From Anthropogastromicrobium sp963652495 (lineage in GTDB: Bacteria > Bacillota > Clostridia > Lachnospirales > Lachnospiraceae), in NCBI GenBank assembly GCA_963652495.1, contig CAVJTU010000113.1, positions 1 to 5,390 of the forward strand: 5,390 nucleotides of DNA, written 5' to 3'. Under the pieces are notes generated by a model. It was not told where the DNA came from. It saw nothing but the letters and a program-made list of their open reading frames with translations, and ran no database searches. A program made the position numbers and the translations under genes. This document shows, one piece after another, positions 1-5,389 of this stretch (position 1 is the first letter of the stretch; every line of letters begins with the position of its first letter).

Positions 1-3
1 TGA

Positions 4-35
4 AGATTGCGAGAGTGCAAAGCACGTAGCAATCT
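4..35. repeat. nested hairpin at left end of window
   Basis: AGATTGC (4-10) is exactly complementary to GCAATCT (29-35). Inside it lies a second perfect hairpin, GTGC (15-18) and GCAC (22-25) around an AAA loop. No U-run follows on either strand, so it is not a standard intrinsic terminator. It stands 9 bp before a GGGGTCAAAA unit that recurs at the other end of the window. This suggests one dispersed palindromic intergenic element rather than two unrelated pieces, which is inference. An upstream gene may end just outside the window; nothing in 1-88 looks coding. Confidence 0.5.
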
Positions 36-44
36 GGTATCAAA

Positions 45-64
45 GGGGTCAAAAGTTATTTTGC
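45..64 (+). repeat. GGGGTCAAAA repeat unit, left copy
   Basis: This 20-bp stretch matches 5334-5353 at 16 of 20 positions in the same orientation, including an identical GGGGTCAAAA core and a shared TTGC end. The two copies sit in the two outer intergenic regions of the window. The likely reading is a dispersed intergenic repeat; one window cannot show its genomic copy number. Confidence 0.5.
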
Positions 65-114
65 TCTGGGTGATAGTACGTCAATTAAGTGATTGCCGAA
101 AGTACAAGAATATT

Positions 115-125
115 GGAGAAGGAAG
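115..125 (+). promoter_or_regulatory. ribosome binding site that decides the methyltransferase start
   Basis: A purine-rich stretch with an AAGGA core (119-123) lies 10 bases before ATG 134. The upstream in-frame GTG at 89 has no comparable site, so ATG 134 is chosen and the 15 extra residues are discarded. Confidence 0.6.
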
Positions 126-133
126 AAAAATTT

Positions 134-973
134 ATGAAAAATAGAATTGACGCTGCTTCTGCGCAGCTGCCGGAGTTAGAGTGGTACGTTGGAAATAAAG
201 AAGTGCATCTGCTTCGCTGCTATGAGCCGCAGCCGGGTGTGTTTATTGCAGAGAGCAGAAATGTGATCGACATCGCACTGCGAAAAGGCTATGAGCCGCT
301 AAGCGTTGTCTGCACAGAGAAAATGTCAAAGGATGAAATCTTAGATCGGGTGGGTGATGTGCCGGTCTATGTGGTAGATCCGGATGCGGCAAAGAAAGAA
401 TTTGGCTATGTCTTGACAGGCGGCATTTCATGTGCGATGCGAAGAAAAGAGACATCCGATTATAAAAAAGTACTTGCGAATGCAAAACGTATCGTTGTAT
501 TAGAGGATGTGGAAAATCCCACCAACATCGGCGCGATTTTCCGCAGTGCAGCGGCATTTGGTGTGGATGCAGTGCTGTTGTCGCCAGCTTGTGTTGATCC
601 GCTTTATCGCCGCGCAATGCGTGTCAGTGTCGGAAATGCGCTCTTGGTTCCGTGGGCATATATATGCAGCAGTGAGGCACAGTGGAAGGAAAAAGGAATG
701 AAGCTGCTAAAGGAGGAAGGCTTTAAAACAGTGGCGATGGCACTTCGGGAGGATAATGTCAGAATCGATGATGAACGGCTCAAGACAGCCGATAAGCTTG
801 CCATCGTCATGGGGAACGAAGGGCAGGGACTTGCGGAATCCACGATTCAGGCAGCAGACTACGTGGCAAAAATACCAATGATGAATGGTGTGGATTCGCT
901 AAATGTCGCTGTCGCAGCAGGACTTGCCATGTGGGAGATGACAAGCCATGCTGCCAACGAACAAAAATTTTGA
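134..973 (+). CDS. TrmH/SpoU-family RNA 2'-O-methyltransferase
   Basis: A 279-aa SPOUT methyltransferase expected to transfer a methyl group from S-adenosylmethionine to a ribose 2'-OH in rRNA or tRNA in the cytoplasm. The three SpoU motifs are present in order: motif 1 at about residues 122-150 (NPTNIGAIFRSAAAFGVD, with Arg137 in the position of the catalytic Arg), motif 2 at 224-233 (IVMGNEGQGL), and motif 3 at 247-269 (IPMMNGVDSLNVAVAAGLAM). The last two form the trefoil-knot cofactor site. The Y-R-R-A-M-R-V-S-V-G-N stretch at 158-168 matches the usual R-x-S-x-G segment. The roughly 120-residue N-terminal part fits the RNA-recognition domain of the longer members of the family. It runs in the same direction as the cysteine desulfurase-like gene 39 bp downstream, so co-transcription is likely. 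Lys codons are mostly AAA, unlike the Tp47-like gene. The family is secure, but the exact RNA target (such as 23S G2251 for RlmB) cannot be read from sequence, so no symbol is given. Confidence 0.93.
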   Translation: MKNRIDAASAQLPELEWYVGNKEVHLLRCYEPQPGVFIAESRNVIDIALRKGYEPLSVVCTEKMSKDEILDRVGDVPVYVVDPDAAKKEFGYVLTGGISCAMRRKETSDYKKVLANAKRIVVLEDVENPTNIGAIFRSAAAFGVDAVLLSPACVDPLYRRAMRVSVGNALLVPWAYICSSEAQWKEKGMKLLKEEGFKTVAMALREDNVRIDDERLKTADKLAIVMGNEGQGLAESTIQAADYVAKIPMMNGVDSLNVAVAAGLAMWEMTSHAANEQKF

Positions 974-1012
974 TCTAAAAGTGATGAGCAAAGCAGACAG
1001 GATGTTAAAGTT

Positions 1013-2188
1013 ATGATTTATCTGGATAATGCAGCAACTTCCCTGCAAAAGCCAAAGGAAGTCGAGGAAGCGATGATTCGCGCATTGCGCACCATGGGCA
1101 ATCCGGGAAGGGGAGCTCATGATGCGGCATTACAGGCAGGGGGATGTGTGTATCAGGTGCGGGAGCAGCTGGCACAGCTTTTCCACGCGGAAAGTGCCGA
1201 ATGCATTGCATTTACATCAAATGCTACCGAAGCATTAAATACAGCGATTCAGGGATTGTTTCAAAAAGGCGATCATATCATTACAACGGTATGTGAACAC
1301 AATTCCGTATTGCGGCCGCTGTATCGCCTGCAGGAGCAGGGAATAGAAGTAAGTTTTTTGTCCGCAAATAAGCAGGGAGTATTGGATTATGCGAAGCTTC
1401 CAGGATTAATAAGAGAAAATACAAGAGCAATTGTTGTTACGTATGCCTCGAATCTCACCGGAAATATCACCGATCTGAAACGCATAAAAAAAGAGATTCT
1501 TCAGACCAAAGCAGCCCGAAAAGAGACGAATCAAAAGCTCCTTTTGATTGTGGATGGTTCGCAGACAGCAGGAATCTTACCAGTCGATGTACAGAAGATG
1601 GGCATCGATGTCTTTTGTTTCACCGGACATAAGGGCTTGATGGGACCTCAGGGAACAGGAGGATTGTATGTGCGCCCAGGTATAAAGATACGTCCATTAA
1701 AGGTGGGCGGAAGCGGCATTCACAGCTTTGACCATGAGCATCCGGCGGCTATGCCAGAGCATCTTGAAGCCGGAACATTGAATGTACATGGAATTGCAGG
1801 ACTTGGCGGTGCCTTGCATTATTTAAGTGAAATTGGTATCGAAGCGATCATAAGGCGTGAGCAATCTCTTATAAAACGGTTGGAAGATCAGATTCGTGAC
1901 CTTCCAGATATTCATCTGTACGGAAATCCAGACAATAGCCAGAGAGTGGGGATCCTTTCCTTCAATATGGGAGACGAGGATTCTGCTCATGTTGCAGACT
2001 GGCTCTTTGAAGAATATGGAATCGCAGTTCGGGCAGGTGCGCATTGTGCGCCATTAATGCATGAGACATTAGGAACAAAAATGCAGGGAACTGTCCGAAT
2101 TTCCGTATCTTACAAAAATACAGAGAAAGAGATGGATACTGTTGCAAAAGCACTGATCAAATTATCGCAATTATCTCAAAAAATGTGA
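1013..2188 (+). CDS. class V aminotransferase, cysteine desulfurase-like (EF2568-type)
   Basis: A 391-aa PLP enzyme of the NifS/SufS fold that probably removes sulfur (or selenium) from cysteine and carries it as a persulfide. The N-terminus MIYLDNAAT is the family hallmark. Other visible residues are the SNATEALN phosphate-binding turn (69-76), His96 in CEHNS (94-98; PLP-stacking His), Asp181 in VDGSQTAG (pyridine nitrogen), and Lys207 in FTGHKGLMGPQG (Schiff-base lysine). Cys345 in RAGAHCAP lies in the persulfide loop, and Arg362 in GTVRISVSYKNT is the likely substrate-carboxylate Arg. NPGRGAH near residue 30 and the overall length best fit the branch named after Enterococcus faecalis EF2568 (TIGR01977-type). 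In some genomes that branch sits near selenium-utilisation genes; none are seen here. ATG 1013 has a modest AGGATG site 8 bases upstream and gives the canonical N-terminus. It is probably second in an operon with the methyltransferase. No scaffold (SufU/IscU), thiI or selD is nearby, so the sulfur acceptor is unknown. Confidence 0.9.
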   Translation: MIYLDNAATSLQKPKEVEEAMIRALRTMGNPGRGAHDAALQAGGCVYQVREQLAQLFHAESAECIAFTSNATEALNTAIQGLFQKGDHIITTVCEHNSVLRPLYRLQEQGIEVSFLSANKQGVLDYAKLPGLIRENTRAIVVTYASNLTGNITDLKRIKKEILQTKAARKETNQKLLLIVDGSQTAGILPVDVQKMGIDVFCFTGHKGLMGPQGTGGLYVRPGIKIRPLKVGGSGIHSFDHEHPAAMPEHLEAGTLNVHGIAGLGGALHYLSEIGIEAIIRREQSLIKRLEDQIRDLPDIHLYGNPDNSQRVGILSFNMGDEDSAHVADWLFEEYGIAVRAGAHCAPLMHETLGTKMQGTVRISVSYKNTEKEMDTVAKALIKLSQLSQKM

Positions 2189-2195
2189 GAATCAG

Positions 2196-2228
2196 AAAAA
2201 CGAAAAAGCTTGGCTAAGCGGAAGCTTT
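2196..2228 (-). terminator. intrinsic terminator of the membrane protein gene
   Basis: In the 44-bp convergent gap, AAGCTTT (2222-2228) and AAAGCTT (2205-2211) form a perfect 7-bp stem with a 10-base loop. Read on the minus strand, the stem is followed by TTCGTTTTTC, a U-rich tail, which fits termination of the 2233-3420 transcript. Read on the plus strand the stem runs into TGCGATT with no U-run, so it should serve the plus operon weakly if at all. The stem is short and AT-rich, so strength is uncertain. Confidence 0.6.
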
Positions 2229-2232
2229 GCGA

Positions 2233-3420
2233 TTACTGGGATTCATTTCCCCCTGCTTTTTCCAGTGCTTCCTGCACTGCATTTTTGATACCGTTTGAAC
2301 TGTAGGTAGCACCGGAAACGGCATCGACATCTGTATCCTGCGCATCTAAGATTTCAGCAATTACTTTTTTCTCACATTTTTCAAAATACCACAGATCACT
2401 CTCGGCACTGGTGCAGGAAATGTCAGTAATCTTGCCGCCCTGTATTGTTACAGTTGCCTTCACAACACCGTCATAGCCGGCAGCTTTTCCTTCATAGACA
2501 CCGTCCTTGAGAGTGCTGTTTGGGGATTCAGAAGCTTCATCAGAATTATCGCCAGAAGTCACTTCAGCCGCAGTATAAGTGCTGTTTTCAGAAACAGATT
2601 CAATAGACTCAGAAGCAGCCGCAATTGTCTGACTGACATTTTCATCATTTGCTGCTGTATTATTTGGACGTGAAACAGCACACATAATCACCATGATAAC
2701 CAGAAACAGCCCAATACATATGGATGTAATCTCGCGGCGCTGCGGCAGCTTTTTTCTGACAAAGCACCATTTGCGGATTCTGCAAAGTGCATAACTGAGA
2801 AAGATTGCCGTGTAAATGATTACAGACGCATAATATCCATCCCTGCCGCTTTTGGCAAGAGGGAAGAACAAAAGCATGATATGGACATAGAGAAGTGCAT
2901 AAAAAATGTAAGAGGAGCGCTGATATTGCTTCCATTTTTTAGCCGGCATGCGTTTGCGAACATCAGGAAAAGAAAGGATCGTAAGAGGAATCATGATTAT
3001 AATGAGAATAATCGTGACAATGCAGGCAGCCCTTTGATTCGCAGGCATTTCGGAAGCATTTGTAAACAGACGTACAAAGTATGTTCTTCCATAACCGATA
3101 TTGTGACCAAGTGTCAGAGATGATGCAAGAAGCGAAAGCTCACGACGCACAGGCATCAGCTTTTTAATAAGCCAGCTTCCGTTTGGCAGAGCACCTGTCC
3201 ACATAACAATGATCCAGAGCGCACCGGCAAGTGAGCCGCGCTGAAATAGATTAAGCACAAATAAAACAGGCTGCGGCAGTGTGCGCGGAAAGGGATACAG
3301 GCAGCAAAAAAGAGCCAGTACAAGTGAAGCGGCATAAATTTGATAGGGATAGCGTTTGAGTGTAGCTTTAGCAGTAAATGCAATGATGACCGCTAAAACA
3401 AGTGAAAAAAGAAAGTGCAT
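2233..3420 (-). CDS. MsrQ/ferric reductase-like membrane protein fused to a flavinylated FMN-binding domain
   Basis: A 395-aa predicted transmembrane redox protein. Eight hydrophobic segments lie near residues 2-16, 24-42, 62-79, 94-112, 131-151, 169-188, 196-214 and 230-250. Basic loops at 17-23, 86-93, 155-168 and 216-229 place those sides in the cytoplasm and both termini outside. The stretch RRELSLLASSLTLGHN and the later KKWKQYQRSSYIFYALLYVH resemble the two signature helices of MsrQ/YedZ-type ferric reductase domains. His106 and His180 are candidate heme ligands towards the outer face. The usual LHR His at the start of the second signature helix is Gln167 here. After a Ser/Glu/Asn-rich linker (251-303), residues 304-390 form an FMN_bind domain (LKDGVYEG...GKITDI). 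It ends in DAVSGATYSS at 366-375, the ApbE-type motif in which Thr372 would carry FMN. No apbE or msrP is in the window. The start has a weak GAGG site followed by seven T. It is transcribed divergently from the Tp47-like gene. Domain calls are strong; the electron donor and acceptor are unknown. Confidence 0.85.
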   Translation of the reverse strand: MHFLFSLVLAVIIAFTAKATLKRYPYQIYAASLVLALFCCLYPFPRTLPQPVLFVLNLFQRGSLAGALWIIVMWTGALPNGSWLIKKLMPVRRELSLLASSLTLGHNIGYGRTYFVRLFTNASEMPANQRAACIVTIILIIIMIPLTILSFPDVRKRMPAKKWKQYQRSSYIFYALLYVHIMLLFFPLAKSGRDGYYASVIIYTAIFLSYALCRIRKWCFVRKKLPQRREITSICIGLFLVIMVIMCAVSRPNNTAANDENVSQTIAAASESIESVSENSTYTAAEVTSGDNSDEASESPNSTLKDGVYEGKAAGYDGVVKATVTIQGGKITDISCTSAESDLWYFEKCEKKVIAEILDAQDTDVDAVSGATYSSNGIKNAVQEALEKAGGNESQ

Positions 3421-3453
3421 AAAAAAACCTCATTTCTGCGCAATGCAAGCGCA
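3421..3453 (-). promoter_or_regulatory. leader hairpin, GAGG site and T-tract before the membrane protein start
   Basis: On the minus strand, TGCGC (3453-3449) pairs with GCGCA (3441-3437) around a 7-base loop. Five bases later comes GAGG (3431-3428), then seven T up to the ATG. GAGG at 7-base spacing is a weak ribosome site. The hairpin so close to it could affect initiation. The T-tract is too far from the stem for an ordinary attenuator. Any regulatory role is inference. Confidence 0.35.
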
Positions 3454-3476
3454 TCTTTAATGATAAAATCAATTCC

Positions 3477-3505
3477 AGTGTAGCATAGTGACTAGAAATA
3501 CTCAA
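3477..3505 (-). promoter_or_regulatory. possible promoter of the membrane protein gene
   Basis: On the minus strand, TTGAGT (3505-3500) and TACACT (3482-3477) are separated by 17 bases, each matching 4 of 6 consensus positions. It would leave a leader of roughly 50 bases. A perfect TATAAT also lies on this strand further up (3630-3625), between operator-like sites, but without a convincing -35 box. Either or both could be used. Confidence 0.3.
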
Positions 3506-3535
3506 TAGTACGAAAATCCGAAAAAGACTCTGAAA

Positions 3536-3551
3536 GTTAGCGATAACTAAT
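3536..3551. promoter_or_regulatory. operator-like site O1, GTTAG-N6-CTAAT
   Basis: GTTAG (3536-3540), six bases, then CTAAT (3547-3551). It is the first of three sites with the same arms and spacing in this intergenic region. An overlapping inverted repeat AGTTA-GCGA-TAACT (3535-3548) is also present. It fits binding by a symmetric dimeric regulator, type unknown. Confidence 0.5.
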
Positions 3552-3593
3552 TAAAATGACGAAAATAAAAGTACAAAACGGAGTAAAAATGAT

Positions 3594-3601
3594 CCGATCG
3601 G
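3594..3601. repeat. GC-rich palindrome in the divergent intergenic region
   Basis: CCGATCGG is a perfect 8-bp palindrome inside a looser repeat with ATCC (3592-3595) and GGAT (3601-3604) arms. It is a GC-rich island in very AT-rich DNA, 10 bp from operator-like site O2. It could be part of a protein-binding site; on its own an 8-bp palindrome is weak evidence. Confidence 0.25.
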
Positions 3602-3610
3602 GATAAAATT

Positions 3611-3626
3611 GTTAGAAATTCCTAAT
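3611..3626. promoter_or_regulatory. operator-like site O2, GTTAG-N6-CTAAT, with adjacent half-site
   Basis: GTTAG (3611-3615), six bases, CTAAT (3622-3626), the same as O1. Twenty bases downstream another GTTAG (3631-3635) opens an incomplete copy, itself inside the inverted repeat TATAG-TTAG-CTATA (3627-3640). A minus-strand TATAAT (3630-3625) abuts O2, so a regulator bound here would occupy any start site used from that box. Confidence 0.5.
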
Positions 3627-3703
3627 TATAGTTAGCTATAAAATGTATAAAGAACAGCACTTTGCCATTTTTGATAAAATGACTTTTTTTCTCATTTAAG
3701 GGG

Positions 3704-3733
3704 TTGATTTATAAAGACATGTTAGCTTATACT
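3704..3733 (+). promoter_or_regulatory. promoter of the Tp47-like gene
   Basis: TTGATT (3704-3709) and TATACT (3728-3733) match sigma-A -35 and -10 boxes at 4 of 6 and 5 of 6 positions with an 18-base spacer. Transcription would start near 3740, giving a leader of about 44 bases. Operator-like site O3 covers the whole -10 box, which suggests repression. Confidence 0.6.
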
Positions 3734-3736
3734 AAC
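3721..3736. promoter_or_regulatory. operator-like site O3, GTTAG-N6-CTAAC, over the -10 box
   Basis: This is the most symmetric of the three copies: GTTAG (3721-3725) and CTAAC (3732-3736) are perfect complements with a 6-base centre. The centre and right arm include the -10 TATACT, so binding would block RNA polymerase at the promoter of the downstream gene. The regulator gene is not in the window. Confidence 0.6.
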
Positions 3737-3771
3737 TGGCAGGCAGCGATCCAAGAATGGACGTCTGGGCG

Positions 3772-3778
3772 AAAGGAG
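3772..3778 (+). promoter_or_regulatory. ribosome binding site that decides the Tp47-like start
   Basis: AAAGGAG lies 5 bases before ATG 3784. The in-frame ATG at 3757 has no such site and would add nine mixed-charge residues in front of the signal peptide, so 3784 is preferred. Confidence 0.7.
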
Positions 3779-3783
3779 AAAAT

Positions 3784-5307
3784 ATGGCAGCAAGAGTGGT
3801 ATTAGCTGTATTAGCAGCAGGCACAATGGCAGCAGGCAGCATGAATTGTTTTGCAGGAGTTGTATCAAAGAATGAGACAACACCGTCCGCATCGGAGGAA
3901 GGCTCCACTGAAGAGGCATCATCTGAGGAGAGCAGCGCAGTAACAATTGATACGGACAACTATTACTTCGGAAAGATCAATGTTCCATATGCAGATTTTT
4001 ACTATGGAGAGATTAAGAAAGTACTTCCAGAGGCACTTGAAGATGGTGCAGCAGGTCAGTACGATGCAGAAGATAAGGTGACAGCAGCAGGATTTCGTGA
4101 GGAAGGTATCTATGATGCAGTATCATCTGCTACCAGCACAAAGTCTCAGCGTTTTGCAGGAAGCTACTTTGAGCAGAAGGACGAGGGAACAGATATCATT
4201 GGAGTATCCGGTGTAAATGTTGCTATTTCAAAGGAGTTATATGATGATGTAAAGGCAGCAATCGAGGCAAATACAGAGTGCAGCAATCCGCTTATCGACT
4301 TCGTATCTGCTCTGACTGAAGTATCAGAAGAGGTTCCGGCTGAGTATAAGGTCATCAATTCAGATGGTACTTTGAGCCAGACGATTGGAACAACGAAGGA
4401 AGCTGAGAATGTAGAAGTATCCTTTGCAACTGTTTCTGTATGGGGAAATTATCAGATCGATTTTGATGGTCTTGAGATTGAGTCAGATGACATTCAGGGT
4501 GGTCTGATCGAGACATCTGACGGAAGCATCTACGGACTGGAGCATCTGGACAACCTGTGGCTTCGTGCAAACGAGATTGCATTTGCAGCAGAGGAGATGA
4601 CAGAGCCTCATGGGAATACACCTTCCTGGCAGCGTTTTGCAGATATTCAGGGAAAGACAATCACAAAGGTTACTTATATGCTGGCAGATCAGGATGATAT
4701 CACAATCACGACTGACTTGTATTGCAAGGAACTGCTTGGTGCGGATTACTCCATCACAGGTGATGAGACTACTACTTATTCCAAGGATGGCACTGTAATC
4801 AATATAACCATCAATCAGCCGGAGGATGCAGATTATAAGTTAGCAAAGATTGAATCAGACAACGGTGATTTAACCGAGGATCAATACACAATCGACGGAA
4901 ATGTGGTAACACTGGCAGCAGATCAGAAGGCAGGAGATTATTATCTGATCTTCTCTGATGAGAAGTATGCAGATCAGGAGGTTGACACATTTGTAGAGTC
5001 CGGTTTACCGGAAGGCAGCGTAACAATCGAGGACAATAAGATCGTTGTTGCAGAGAATGACGGAAATATGACAGGTGCTGATTATGCGACACAGGTTACT
5101 GCTGTATATGTAAATGGTGAGCAGGTAAAGGCAAGACATGTCGGATATATCGTTGTAAATGAAGACGGAAGCATCAACATGGATGCCGAGATCGAGGGAG
5201 AAAACGGAAACGTAAAGGTGTTTGACGGAAGCGATTCCTATGAGCTTACTCTTGAGGCAAATGGATATCCGTCTGTAACAGGTACTGTAACTGCAACAGC
5301 AGAGTAA
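3784..5307 (+). CDS. secreted Tp47-like protein
   Basis: A 507-aa acidic exported protein. Residues 1-24 form a signal peptide (Arg4, hydrophobic 5-18, Cys-Phe-Ala before the likely cut at 24/25). Cys22 is not in a good lipobox, so secretion rather than lipidation is favoured, though this is not certain. A Ser/Thr/Glu-rich linker covers about 27-57. From residue 59 the sequence resembles domain A of T. pallidum Tp47, by comparison from memory: NYYFGKINVPYADFYYGE (59-76) against HYGYATLSYADYWAGE, and GIYDAVSSAT (108-117) against GMFDAVSRAT. The C-terminal YELTLEANGYPSV (486-498) parallels YRLTLIANGYRDV. Tp47 is a lipoprotein reported to bind penicillin; whether this relative does is unknown. 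The middle and C-terminal parts look like beta-rich repeats. DAVSSAT resembles the flavinylation motif of the divergent neighbour. Twenty-one of 22 Lys codons are AAG, suggesting strong expression. There is no transmembrane helix or sortase motif at the C-terminus. Confidence 0.75.
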   Translation: MAARVVLAVLAAGTMAAGSMNCFAGVVSKNETTPSASEEGSTEEASSEESSAVTIDTDNYYFGKINVPYADFYYGEIKKVLPEALEDGAAGQYDAEDKVTAAGFREEGIYDAVSSATSTKSQRFAGSYFEQKDEGTDIIGVSGVNVAISKELYDDVKAAIEANTECSNPLIDFVSALTEVSEEVPAEYKVINSDGTLSQTIGTTKEAENVEVSFATVSVWGNYQIDFDGLEIESDDIQGGLIETSDGSIYGLEHLDNLWLRANEIAFAAEEMTEPHGNTPSWQRFADIQGKTITKVTYMLADQDDITITTDLYCKELLGADYSITGDETTTYSKDGTVINITINQPEDADYKLAKIESDNGDLTEDQYTIDGNVVTLAADQKAGDYYLIFSDEKYADQEVDTFVESGLPEGSVTIEDNKIVVAENDGNMTGADYATQVTAVYVNGEQVKARHVGYIVVNEDGSINMDAEIEGENGNVKVFDGSDSYELTLEANGYPSVTGTVTATAE

Positions 5308-5333
5308 TGTCGATCCGTTTACAAAATGATGTT

Positions 5334-5389
5334 GGGGTCAAAAATCCTCTTGCAAGCAAGCTTGCATCGGCTTTCTGACCTTTTGACCC
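5334..5389. repeat. nested inverted repeat with GGGGTCAAAA unit, right copy
   Basis: GGGTCAAAA (5335-5343) is exactly complementary to TTTTGACCC (5381-5389). Between them lies a second perfect hairpin, TGCAAG (5351-5356) and CTTGCA (5361-5366). An alternative outer pairing uses TGACC (5376-5380). It begins 27 bp after the stop of the Tp47-like gene and may help end its transcript or protect its 3' end, but no clear U-run follows within the window. The first 20 bp resemble 45-64. Confidence 0.55.

Noticed and set aside
4..35. Left hairpin as an intrinsic terminator of an upstream gene
   Set aside because: No U-run follows on either strand and no upstream coding end can be shown in the window.
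89..133. N-terminal extension of the methyltransferase from GTG 89
   Set aside because: It has no ribosome binding site at proper spacing, and the 15 residues are low-complexity and polar. ATG 134 has a purine-rich site and gives a sensible N-terminus.
243..843. Minus-strand and alternative-frame reading frames within the methyltransferase gene
   Set aside because: The plus-strand frame holds all three SpoU motifs; the others are His/Ser/Pro-rich shadows.
3757..3783. Start of the Tp47-like protein at ATG 3757
   Set aside because: It lacks a good ribosome site and would put nine mixed-charge residues before the signal peptide; ATG 3784 follows AAAGGAG.
3846..3852. Lipobox around Cys22 of the Tp47-like protein
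   Set aside because: The residues before the Cys are Ser-Met-Asn, not the usual Leu-Ala/Ser-Gly/Ala, so a signal peptidase I cut after Ala24 is more likely.
3722..3959. Small minus-strand reading frames over the start of the Tp47-like gene
   Set aside because: They are antisense to a clear signal peptide and linker and have no domains of their own. They arise from the biased codons of the real gene.
4355..5092. Minus-strand frames within the 3' half of the Tp47-like gene
   Set aside because: They are rich in Gln, His, Ser and Leu, as expected of an antisense reading of acidic coding DNA, and have no start signals.
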